From contig KQ964260.1 in NCBI GenBank assembly GCA_001566295.1, positions 434,001 to 498,000 on the forward strand: a DNA stretch of 64,000 bases, in the 5' to 3' direction. The translations under genes and the position numbers were made by a program. The notes under the pieces were generated by a model. The model was not told the DNA's origin, made no database searches, and saw only the letters and a program-made list of their open reading frames with translations. Of the stretch, positions 43,701 through 53,539 are shown in pieces; the stretch's first letter is position 1, and every line of letters begins with the position of its first letter. The stretch is from Microdochium bolleyi (taxonomy: Eukaryota > Ascomycota > Sordariomycetes > Xylariales > Microdochiaceae).

Positions 43701-46700
43701 ATATGGGCCGGTCTTTGGAAGCATCCGGTTCGCCGACCATGCTGAGTACAAGACCTTCGACCTGCAGTAGAGTCTCATCCCCGTCATAGATGCTGATATC
43801 GCCTGCCATCTGGCGCGCGGACTGGCTGACGACCCAGCTCTCAAAGTCGACGCCTGCTCCACCATTGCCTCCGACCTGTCGCGCCATGGAGGGAGAGATG
43901 CGCACACGGTCGACGTGCGAAGGGAGGATCGCTGTGGTCATCTCGCGGCTTGAAGGGTGCGCACGGGCAACAAGGAGGGCCTGGAAGGCAACATCGAGGA
44001 TGGCCGGGTGGACTGCATAGTCGCCGCTGCCAGCGATTGCCCCTTCGGGCCAGGTACCTCGGGCGTCCGAATAGCCAAGACAGCGGCGACTCGTGCTCAA
44101 GGCGTGGAAAGGCCCCGTGTAAGCCAGCCCCAGCTCGTTGAATAGGGAGTAGACTTGGTTGCAGTCGACTTCGACGAGGTCCTCGCGATTGCCCGGTTGC
44201 CGCTGTGGGAGATGAGATGGCGAATCAGCATTGACACCGTCGGCTGGAGGGCCCGTCAAAGAGCTCAGCCTGACGGTCACGGTACCGCGGCAGGTCTGCA
44301 TCATGGAGCCGATGCTAGGATCGGAAACGACGTAGTAGCAGAACTCAGCGCTCAGCTCGTCCCGACTGCTGCTGCCCACCAGGCGTGCTGTGAACAAGGT
44401 CTCCACGCCATCCTTATTGTCTGGCACGACAACCGGGCGGAGGATGTCCACGTCCGTCACGTCGAGAAGCTGCACCTGGCGGGACGCGCCCCCTATCGTA
44501 ATGGTACTGATCTGCATCGCGGCCTCGGCGGCCAGGGATATATAGGCGGCTCCCGGCAGCAGCACCTCGCCAAGCACGGCGTGCCCACGCAGCCATGGCA
44601 GCTCCGAGAGCCGCAAGACGTTGCGCCAGCGCAGCTCGTGGTCGTTGTCGTCGGGCGCGCGCCGGCCAAGCAGTGGGTGAGGTGCGCCGGCAATGGTCCG
44701 GTAGCGCCGCGACATGGCCGACTCGCGCCAGTGCACGCGGTCGTGGTCCCAGGAGTAGCCCGGCAGGTCTTTGAGGACCCGGGGCGGCGGTGCTGGACTG
44801 GCCCGGGCCGAACGGAACATGGACCGGAGCCCGCCAAAGTCGACGGCCCCTGGACCGAGCTGGGCCCAGACCACGCCCATTGCCGTCGCGAACGCCTCTA
44901 CGTCGTCGCCTCCGCGCTTGAGCAGGCCCGTGTACAACGGAGCTGCGCCGTAGCATGCTTTGAGCACCTGCTCCACGGGTCCCTTGAGCGCCGGGTGCGG
45001 CCCGACCTCGACGGCCACGTCGAACGGCCCGCCGTGCCACACGGACGACTCGACCGCCTGCGCGAAGAGCACAGGCTGCACCATGTTGGCCACCCAGTAC
45101 GACCCGGTGAGGTCCTGGAGATCGGTGTCCAGCAGCTCGGCGTCGCCGCGGACACTCGAGTTCCAGACAGGCCCGCGGATCGCGCTGTTGCGGACCTTGA
45201 TATTGCATGCCAGCAGCGACCTGAGGTACGCGTCTGCGCAGGCCTGCATGTGGTGAGAATGGTATGCCGTGTCCACCTGCAGCTGCCGTGCAAACGTGCC
45301 GTCAGCGTCGAGCTTGGCCTTGGCCTCGAGCACGGCGTCCAGGTCTCCAGAGAGCGTGACGCTCTGTGGCGCGTTACTAGCGGCGACGGCCAGGCGGCCC
45401 TTGAACTGAGGGCGGTCGCAGAACAGCATGCCCTCGCTCAGCGACAGGCCAGCCGCCAGCATGCCGCCAGGGCGGCTGTCCGACTTTGCCAGCTTCACGT
45501 GGAACCCGCGATAGTAGGCAATCTGCATGGCCGCGGTACGGTCGATGATGCCGCAGGCGTACACGGCGGCGATCTCGCCCGACGAGTGGCCGACCACTGC
45601 ATCGAAGTGGATGCCCGCGCGGTCAAGCAGGTCCACGAGTCCGAGTTGCACTGCGGTGCACAGCGGCTGCGATACAGCGGCTTCGCCGATGCGGGAGTCT
45701 GCCTTGTCTGCCATGAGCATGTCGATGAGGGACCACGGCGGCGCCTCGCCGGCAGGGAGGCCGCGCAGCACAGCCTCGCATGCTTCGAGCGACTCGCGGA
45801 ACAGCGGCGACTTTTTCAGCAACTCGCGGCCCATTGCGGGCCACTGGGCGCCCTGACCGGTGAAGACACCCAAGATGCCGGGGGCCTCCTTGGGGTTCAC
45901 GAGACTGGGCTGGTGGCCGATTTTGCTGCCGCTGGGCAGGCTTGCGTGGATTCCGACCCAGCTTTCCATGTTCTCCACGAGCGAGGCGACATTGCTTCCC
46001 GTGAAATGTGCTCGCACGCGGTGCGTGGTTCTGCGAGTCTGCAGAACCGAACTGAGACGATCGAGGCTCACTTCAGGGTGATGCTTGAGGTATTCAAGAT
46101 GGCTCTGCACTGTTCGCAAAAGAGACAAGCCAGACGCAGCGGAGAAGATGAACGGCCCGGGGACCACCTCCGACGCAACCTGCTCTGTGTCTGCCTGGCT
46201 GGGCTCGTAGCTCTCAATGATGGCGTGCGCATTGGTCCCGCCAAAGCCAAAGCTGTTGACACTGGCGCGAGCTGGGACGCCGGGAGCAAGCTTCGGCCAG
46301 GGAATGGCCTTCGTAGGGATGCGTAGAGGACCGTAGTATGGTGTGATGGCCGGATTGAGCTTCTCGAACAGTAAATTTGGCGGGATCACCTTGTGTTTGA
46401 GGGCCAGGATGACTTTGAGTACTCCAGCCAGGCCAGCCGCGCCCTCAAGGTGGCCGATGACTGTTTTGATCGAGCCAACATAAATGGGGTTCTCGGATGT
46501 AGTGACGGCAGTGTCGCAGTGAGCAGCCCCAACGAGTGCCTCGCTCACAGCCCTGGCCTCGACAGGGTCTCCAGCAGGTGTACCCGTGCCGTGGCACTCA
46601 AAGTACTGTGGGCGGTCCTTGATCGGGTCCAGCCCTGCTCGCTTGTACGTGTGTCTGATAAGTGCAGCTTGGGTAGGAGCAAAAGGCATCGTGATTCCGG

Positions 46701-47547
46701 GGCTCTGCCCGTCCGAATTGACGCCGCTGCTGCGGACGACGGCTTCGATGTCGTCGCCGTCGGCCAGGGCGCGACTTAGCGTCTTGAGCACGATGGCCCC
46801 GGTCCCTTCTCCTCGGGCGTAGCCATTGGCGGAAGCGTCCCACATGCGTGAACGTGCTTCGGGGGAGAGCATGTGCAGCTTTGATTCTGTGATGTAGAGG
46901 GTGGGATCCAGGATGATGTTGACGCCAGCCACGACGGCACAGTCGCTGTCGCCGTCGACGAGGCCGCGCGCGGCATGATGGAGGGCCACGAGGGAGCTCG
47001 AACAAGCCGTGTCGATGGTCTCCGAGGGTCCTTTGAGGTCAAACACGTAAGAGATGCGGTTCGACAGGATACTGTTGGCCGTTCCCGTAGCCGTATACTG
47101 CGGTAACGTCTCAGGGTCACGCAGCTGGATGTTTGCCCAGTCGCTGGTCATACAGCCCACGTAGACCGAGGTCAGAGACGCCCTGAGTGCTTCGAGGGTG
47201 AGCCCCGCCGTCTCGAATGCTTCGTAGACAGTCTCGAGCAGTTGGCGTTGCTGCGGGTCCATGCCTGCAGCCTCCATGGGAGTGATACCGAAGAAAGGGG
47301 CGTCGAACAGCCTGCTGTCCTCCTCGAGCAAGTATGACTTGCTGATGACGTTTGTCGAACCATGATGCTCGCCGTCTTCGTGGTAGAACCGGTCTAGGTT
47401 CAGTCGCTCGGGGTCAAAGTCGCGCTGCACGTCCCTGGGGTCCTTCAACAGATCCCATAGCTTCGAGGGTGAGCTCGCACCACCAGGGAAGCGGCAGGCG
47501 GAACCGACAATGGCGATGGGCTCGTCGACGTACTGTGGCTGTGTCAT
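34787..47547 (-). CDS. Hybrid polyketide synthase / nonribosomal peptide synthetase
   Basis: Two exons, 38181-47547 and 34787-38076, joined over a 104-bp intron (GTAAGT donor, TATCTAG acceptor), giving 4218 residues. In order: KS (Cys182 in DTACSSS, His319, His366), AT (Ser655 in GHSSG), DH (His989 in GHAVLGEVLLP, Asp1185 in HPAILD), C-methyltransferase (ILEIGAGTGG at 1453), no ER, KR (VGAAGGLG near 2189, Tyr2344 in QANYHIAN), ACP (Ser2544 in GIDSL), C (HHIISDV at 2840), A (LLFTSGSTGTPKG, CYGPTE, NGKLD), T (Ser3769 in GGNSM) and a terminal R domain from about 3866. The R domain reads GAASFLG where GATGFLG is usual, and FTASK (Phe4020) where YxxxK is usual. This loss points to Dieckmann release of a tetramic acid. 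It is the core enzyme of the cluster and needs the trans-ER next door. Confidence 0.95.
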
Positions 47548-48221
47548 TCTGACTCCTTATCAAGAATTGGATACACGAAACGGCCTAAGGGAATGTGCGG
47601 GTTCGAACGCTCGCGAATCTCAATGATTGTTGGAATCAACAGGAGTGGCGCGAGCATTTGGTCAAGCGAGTGCGTATTCCTCGCGTAGCTTCTCCTTCCA
47701 TGCTACGAAGTATATACAGTATCCATGGCGTGCAGAGTGATCCGGACCATGTCTGACAGCCCTTGTGCATTCTGCCTTCCACGCACTACCGGTCGTGACA
47801 GTGTTGCAGGGGTTTGTGCGCGTGATTCATGCTCTCCGGGCCTGTGGTCCTGCACGGGATATTCTATTACGCGCCGGGTTCCCCCTCACTCTTGCTGTGT
47901 ACAGGAATCTCCGTGCAGGGGGGCCCCTGGCCCAGTGTCCCGGACCGGCGCAATCTGGCCCACCGGCCGGGCTTGTGTGGGGCCGTCGGCATCCCCGTCC
48001 CGTCCCGCCCCGCCCCGTCCCGTATCGTCGGGGCGTCCGGAGTTATGGCTGGAGGCGAGGCGAGGCCAGGTCTTTGGCTGATAGTCGGCTACTCTGCGTT
48101 TCTGTTCCACAAACGAGGTGAATATGTCCAGCAACATACTGTCATCAGATGAGCCTGCCCGTTTTGCATCAACACCTTGGCCATCATCGTCTCCTTCACG
48201 CAGCACCACACCACATCCACA
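47548..48221. promoter_or_regulatory. Bidirectional promoter, PKS-NRPS / trans-ER
   Basis: 674 bp between divergent starts. It contains a GGAATCTCCG element at 47904-47913 (reverse complement CGGAGATTCC, 8 of 10 matches to CGGAGAATTC), a CCGGACCGG word at 47940, and a run of CCCGTCCC/CCCGCCCC repeats at about 47993-48025. Confidence 0.5.
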
Positions 48222-49346
48222 ATGGGCGGCCTTCCCACGACCCACCATGCCCTCAAGATAGGCGGACCAGGCGCCGTCCAACTTCACGAAAACATTTCTC
48301 TTCCTACTGTGGGCCTGGAGGACGTCCTCGTCCGCGTCGCTTGTGTTTCCATCAGCCCCGTCGACAGCAAGTCTGCCGACCTGTCGCCAGCAGTGGGCGC
48401 TACAAGCGGGACGGAATTCTCCGGCATCATTGTCGCCCTTGGTCCGCAGGTAGCCTCGGACCGCTTCCGTCTCGAGAATCAGCTCAAGCCGCTCGCTGTG
48501 GGCGACCACGTCGTGGGTGGCGTCTTTGGCAATAACCCGCTCTCCCTCAACAATGGCGCATTCGCTGAGTACGTCGCCGTGCCGGCTCGCCTCGTCTGGC
48601 TCGTTCCAGAAGGCATGGACCTCGCCACGGCTGCCACTCTGCCGGCAGCTATCGCCACCGTGGGCCTCTCTCTCTTCCAGCACATGAAACTGCCCATGCT
48701 GAGCCCGACGGCCAATCCGCAGGGAGACGGAGGGCCCTTTGTACTTGTATATGGTGGCGGCACTGCAACCGGCTGCATGGCGATCCAAGTCCTGCGGCTG
48801 GCCGGCTACCGCGCAGTCACGACCTGCTCGGACGAGTCGGCGGCGCGCGCCCAGAGCCACGGCGCCGTGCGGGTGTTCGACTACCGCTCGCCCGACTGCG
48901 GCTCCGCGATCCGCGAGTACACGGGAGGGCAGCTGGGTCTCGCACTGGACTGCATCACCGACACGGCGTCCATGGCTATCTGCTACGAGGCTCTCGGGGA
49001 CACGGGCGGGTCCTACATTGCGCTCGACTCCTTCCCCCTTCGCGGACACACCCGCCGCAGCGTCGTCCCGGGCTGGGTCTGCACATACACCCAATTCGGC
49101 GGACCTGTGGCCTGGGCGGCGCCGTACAACTTCGACGCGCGTCCTCGTGACCGGGCCTGTGCCGAGGCATGGTACGCCGTGGCGCAGAGGCTCCTCGATG
49201 AAGGTCGGTTGGTGCCTCATCCCAAGGAGGAGCGCGAAGGGGGACTGAGTGGTGTGCCTGGAGGCATGGAGGAGGTGCGCAAGGGCAAGGTCAAGGGCAA
49301 GAAGCTTGTTTACACGGTCAACAGTGCTATCTGTGCAGCTGCCTGA
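48222..49346 (+). CDS. Trans-acting enoyl reductase
   Basis: Single exon, 374 residues, ATG at 48222. It is a zinc-free MDR-type reductase of the LovC/ApdC/TenC class. The N-terminal catalytic domain (GLEDVLVRVACVSISPVDSK, ATSGTEFSGIIVALG) is followed by a nucleotide-binding fold with VYGGGTATGCMAIQVLRLAG and LALDCITDTASM. Enzymes of this group dock on PKS-NRPSs that lack a working ER and reduce selected enoyl intermediates with NADPH. The ER is indeed missing from the neighbouring synthase. The two genes are divergently transcribed from a shared promoter, which favours matched expression. The length agrees with the family (about 360-375 residues). Confidence 0.93.
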   Translation: MGGLPTTHHALKIGGPGAVQLHENISLPTVGLEDVLVRVACVSISPVDSKSADLSPAVGATSGTEFSGIIVALGPQVASDRFRLENQLKPLAVGDHVVGGVFGNNPLSLNNGAFAEYVAVPARLVWLVPEGMDLATAATLPAAIATVGLSLFQHMKLPMLSPTANPQGDGGPFVLVYGGGTATGCMAIQVLRLAGYRAVTTCSDESAARAQSHGAVRVFDYRSPDCGSAIREYTGGQLGLALDCITDTASMAICYEALGDTGGSYIALDSFPLRGHTRRSVVPGWVCTYTQFGGPVAWAAPYNFDARPRDRACAEAWYAVAQRLLDEGRLVPHPKEEREGGLSGVPGGMEEVRKGKVKGKKLVYTVNSAICAAA

Positions 49347-49816
49347 ATCGTATTGTGGTTAAAGTCGTTGATAGTTGCAATTGTACAGAGTTTTCCAGAA
49401 CAATTCGTCTTGATACTGCTTTAAGCTCTAAGAGTAAATTTCAGTGACGTGGCTTCTGGCGGTCATCGTTCGTCTTCTGCGATCATATAGTCGTCTGGAG
49501 CATTACGTCACTGAAATCCACTATCGTTGTCTAACGTCACTATGCTCGATTGGCTTATGATGAGCACCTATTCGTAGAGGGGAATCCAGGCGAAAGAGTG
49601 GTAAATCAATTTTGAACGAACCCATGATTCGCATGTACAACGCGTATTTATCGCACTCGATTTGGACTGGCCATATATTGAAAAGTCATACCGCTGTAGA
49701 CTATCTGCTCCTCTGCAATTTCCGATCGTTGTACGCAACCTCTAGCAACAGCAACATGATGCTCAGTAACGCCCCGTCCTCCACTTCTCTAAACCAGATT
49801 TCCCCTGGCGGATGAC
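49347..49816. other. Convergent intergenic region
   Basis: AT-rich 3' flanks of the trans-ER and P450-2 genes. No gene is seen. Confidence 0.5.
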
Positions 49817-51545
49817 TCAGATGTTGCGCTTTTTGACCAGAATCTTGACCCCAGGCGGAGGGGCAGTCAACTCTGCGACTTGCTTGTTAGCAGGGCGGCG
49901 CCCGTTGTACTCGTCGGGGAACTTGATGTCGTAGTGCTTGAGGATATAAGCCACTGTCATCTTGAGCTCAAAGTCGACGAGGAACCGTCCGGGGCAGGCG
50001 TGGCGGCCATGACCAAAGGGGAGGTAGTCGGGCGAGGTGGTGACGAACGCCGTCTCGTGGTAGGCGACCTTCTTCTTGGCGCCATCCTCGGTCTTCCCAC
50101 TGGACGCGGCCGTCTCCTTCTCAACCTGGCGGGAGAAGCGCCATGGATCAAAGCTGTCCGCGTTGTCAAACTTGGCCGGGTCCTTCTGCGCCTGAGAGGC
50201 GAGGAACGCCACGATGGTGCCCTTCTTGAGCTTGACGCCCTTGTCAGTGACGATGCCGTCCTTCATGACCTTGCGCAGCAGGCCGCGGTTGCCAAAGGGG
50301 AAGGTGCAACGCATGGTCTCGCGCGCGACGCTGTCGTGGCGGGTCATGGCGATGAACTTTTCCTTGGTCCACTCCCCACGGCCCCAGAGCACGGCGTCGG
50401 CCTCTTCGCGGAGCTTGCTGATGGTGCCGTGCTCGGGATCCGAGTCGATAATGTTCATGATCATCTGCGTGGCGGTGCCGGACGTCTGGTGCATGCTGAC
50501 AAAGTTGGACGCGGCCAGCCGGGTCGCCATGATGCCAATGTTGTTGACCTCGGTGGGGCGCTTCTTCTGGGCGAAGCGCAGCATGACCTGCAGCTGGTCC
50601 TGCTCCTGCTCGCTGGCGTCCTTCTCGAGGGTGTTGAGGCGGTCCTGGTACTGCGGGGTGATGTGGTTCTTGATCTTGACGAGGTTGTGCCACGTCTTGA
50701 TGCTCGTGAGACGGGCAGCGATGGGGACGAGGAAGGAGGGGATGCAGTTTCCGACAATGGCAGTGAGCATGACGCCGTCGATGATGGCCATAGTGCGCTG
50801 CAGGTAGTCCTCATTGCGACACAGGGGCAGCCCGACAGTGAAGCGACTCGAAGCCGCCGCCACAATCATGCGCACCGCTTCGTCGAGGTGGATTTCACGC
50901 CAGGACTCCGTGTCGTTACCCAGTACCTTGGGCACGATGTAATCGAGCTCGTCAGCGACGGCAGGTATCAGAGTCGTCAACATATTGTTGAGCTGGGTCT
51001 TGACAATGGCGAACTGCCAGGGGTCTCCCCAGTAGCGAGAGTGCCCGAGGCTGTATGTGGATAGGTTTGCCTGGAGAAACGCCTCGGAAACGCTGAGTGC
51101 TGAATCGGGCTGCGTCATTGCCCATTCGCAAGAACTCTCGGGCAGGATTAGGTCGGCTCGGCCGCCGTAGCCAGGGACAAGGACAGCCTCTCCCTTTTTG
51201 CCAAACTGCACGCATGGCTATCAGCTTCTGGTGCTCATCAGACCAACCCTGTGAAGAAATGAGATGATCACTCACCCTGTAGTAGGCCTCTGTGTACAGC
51301 GCGGCACAGTCATAGTAGTATCTGAGCCGAGTCTTGAATCTGAAACCCTTCTTGCCGTCGGCCTCGCCAGCGAGGGGCAGGCCGGAGCCCTCATAATCAC
51401 CGATAGCATTGACAGCACGATAGACTGCGGTAACGACCACAAAACCGCCGATTGCAGCCGGCATGGCCCAGGACCCAAAGGCTGGGGTGTGGTCCGGCAG
51501 GTACCCGGCCACGAGCTCCGGTAGATTGTCAAGTATCGACAACAT
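49817..51545 (-). CDS. Cytochrome P450 (P450-2)
   Basis: Two exons, 51276-51545 and 49817-51205, with a 70-bp intron (GTGAGT donor, GTGCAG acceptor), giving 552 residues. A membrane-anchor segment (WAMPAAIGGFVVVTAVY) lies near residues 26-42. The K-helix is ARETMR (ExxR), and the heme loop is LPFGHGRHACPGRFL, typical of fungal ent-kaurene-oxidase-like / PaxP-like P450s. An insert rich in Lys/Glu/Ser separates the PERF-type FDPWRFSRQ from the heme loop. By context it could be the oxidative ring-expansion P450 that turns tetramic acids into 2-pyridones in tenellin/aspyridone-type pathways, or a plain hydroxylase. Sequence alone does not settle this. It is divergent from the OYE gene across a promoter with CGGAGAATTG. 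Confidence 0.88.
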
Positions 51546-52118
51546 GTTGAAGCAGATGCAGAAACGTAGCGGAATAAGAGATTTTGGTGGGATTCTCGCA
51601 AGACTTGATCTGAGACGTTGAAGGTGGATGTTTTGCGTTCCTACTTACCGCTTGCCGCTACGATGCATACCTATATGTGTAGTGCCCATTCCTCGCGACT
51701 TTAGTAGGATGTTCCCCAATCCGTAGGCTGCTGGAGAGATCTCTGCACCTCGGAGTACAAAGTAACGGGCAGCGCTGCGGCGGCCGGGCGGCGGACGGGA
51801 AATTCAACAAGGGACGGAGAATTGCTAGGGTGGTAGGGAGCCGGGATTCTCGCCAGCGCCCACCCCTGCACGATCACTTGGAGCAGGCAATACCCTCGTA
51901 CGATTGCTAAGCACAAGCACGAGTTCGGGCAGTGGGAAGTAATCCGTCGCAGGCCATGGTGCGAGAATGCGGACTTGGCGAACAGTCTATTGCGGCACAT
52001 CGGATCAAAGACTGGACCCTGCATTAGTTATCCGCTGGTTTAGTAAGAACAGGCGTTCCAATGATTCACTGCGACCTCTACCCACTATACTGAAATATTC
52101 TTCCGAGTTTGTCATTCA
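51546..52118. promoter_or_regulatory. Bidirectional promoter, P450-2 / OYE
   Basis: 573 bp between divergent starts. It includes the CGGAGAATTG-type sites listed separately. Confidence 0.6.
51796..51824 (+). promoter_or_regulatory. CGGAGAATTC-like sites in the P450-2 / OYE promoter
   Basis: CGGAGAATTG at 51815-51824 (9 of 10 matches) is preceded by CGGGAAATTC at 51796-51805 (8 of 10). Both lie about 250-325 bp from the two divergent starts, as in the methyltransferase/P450-1 promoter. Confidence 0.55.
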
Positions 52119-53539
52119 ATGGATTTGGACATTGCGAAGCCGTTGCGCTTGAGATGCGGGCTTGTCTTGCCCAATCGCCTGGTGAAGGCTGCTATGACAG
52201 AATCACTGGGCGATGCTCGTAACTTACCAGGCAGCGCAGAGAGTCTCAGCTTGTACCGCCACTGGGCCCACGGTGGTTGGGGTATGGTCATTACAGGTCA
52301 GTATATAGCACCAATGTCTGGTCATCTGTTTTAGTGCTTGCGAAACCTGGTCTGATCTCTTTCTTGCCTGCTAGGCAATGTTCAGGTCGATCACAGATAT
52401 CTAGGTGACCCTCGCGACTTTGCGATCAACAGCACCCTGCTCGAGTCGGCAAACTTGGCAGCTTTCAGATTGTTGGCCAGTGCCGCCAATCATGGCAAGA
52501 CCCAAACCGTGGTTCAGATCTGCCATCCTGGTCGGCAGATTGCCTTCAACAGTGGCACCATTGCTCCAAGCGCGGTGCCCATGGACTTCGGACCGGGAAT
52601 CCTTCCGAATCTGCTCAACCGTGTGATTTTCGGCACCCCCCGAGCAATGGACTCGGCCGAAATAAAACACGTCATCAAAAGCTTTGCACATACGGCGCGG
52701 CTCCTGTCCCGGGCAGGCTTTGCAGGTGTCGAGGTCCATGCTGCTCACGGCTACCTCCTCTCCCAGTTCCTGTCACCGCGCTCCAACAAGCGCACCGATG
52801 AATACGGAGGGTCAGCCGCGGCCCGCGCGCGCCTCCTCGTGGAGATTGTCGAGGCGATTCGCAGCGTAGTGCCAGCCACATTCTGCATCGGCGTCAAGAT
52901 CAACTCGGCAGACGTAGGCTCTGCTGCAGCCATGCAAGACTCGATGGAGCAGATCAGGGCAATCGCCGCGCTTGGCGACAAAGATGGTGGTCACGGCGGC
53001 GGTATAGACTTCCTCGAGATCAGCGGGGGCACCTTTGAAGACCCGACCTTCAGCACCGGCCACGTCACCGAGCCTGTCAAGAGCAGCACCGCTGCTCGCG
53101 AGTCATTCTTCCTCGACTACGCGACTGCTGTGCGGAGCGCTTTCCCGGACATGCCGCTCATCGTCACCGGCGGTCTCCGCTCCCGTCGCGCCATGGAGAC
53201 TGCAGTGAGAGACGGAAAGTGCGACTTGGTAGGTCTGGCGCGGCCGGCCGTCGTCGATCCGGCGCTGCCGCGGTCCCTCATTCTGAATTCAGACGTCAGC
53301 GACGAGGAGGCCGTGGCGGAGGCACCCAAGATCAAGGGCAGCCCTCTCGCGGGATTACTAGGGATCAAGCTCATGGGTGTAGGACCAGAGAGGGTGAGTG
53401 CATCTTGCCCCAATGAAACGTTAACTATTTGGCACTGATTACAGCAATGTACTGATTATCTGGGGTGTAGGATTGGTATACTAACAAGATGCATGAACTT
53501 GGGCGGAAGCCAATTGAGCCCAGCATGCCCTTGTTGTAA
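52119..53539 (+). CDS. Old Yellow Enzyme-type NADH:flavin oxidoreductase
   Basis: Three exons, 52119-52296, 52375-53393 and 53471-53539, giving 421 residues. The short third exon, with a GTGTAG acceptor, encodes the C-terminal DWYTNKMHELGRKP helix. It is an FMN-binding TIM barrel with LPNRLVKAAMTE at the N-terminus, QICHPGRQ, the substrate/FMN motif HAAHGYLLSQFLSPRSNKRTDEYGGS, and the phosphate-binding strand LIVTGGLRSRR followed by CDLVGLARP. The reaction is reduction of an activated C=C bond, or its reverse, using NAD(P)H through FMN. In this cluster it would tailor an enone-like site of the polyketide or ring. It shares a promoter with P450-2 and closes the cluster on the right. Confidence 0.9.

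Noticed and set aside
44155..46326. Long plus-strand frame inside the PKS gene (over 700 codons)
   Set aside because: It is antisense to AT/DH-coding DNA, rich in Arg/His/Gln and has no domain. It is a by-product of GC-rich coding sequence.
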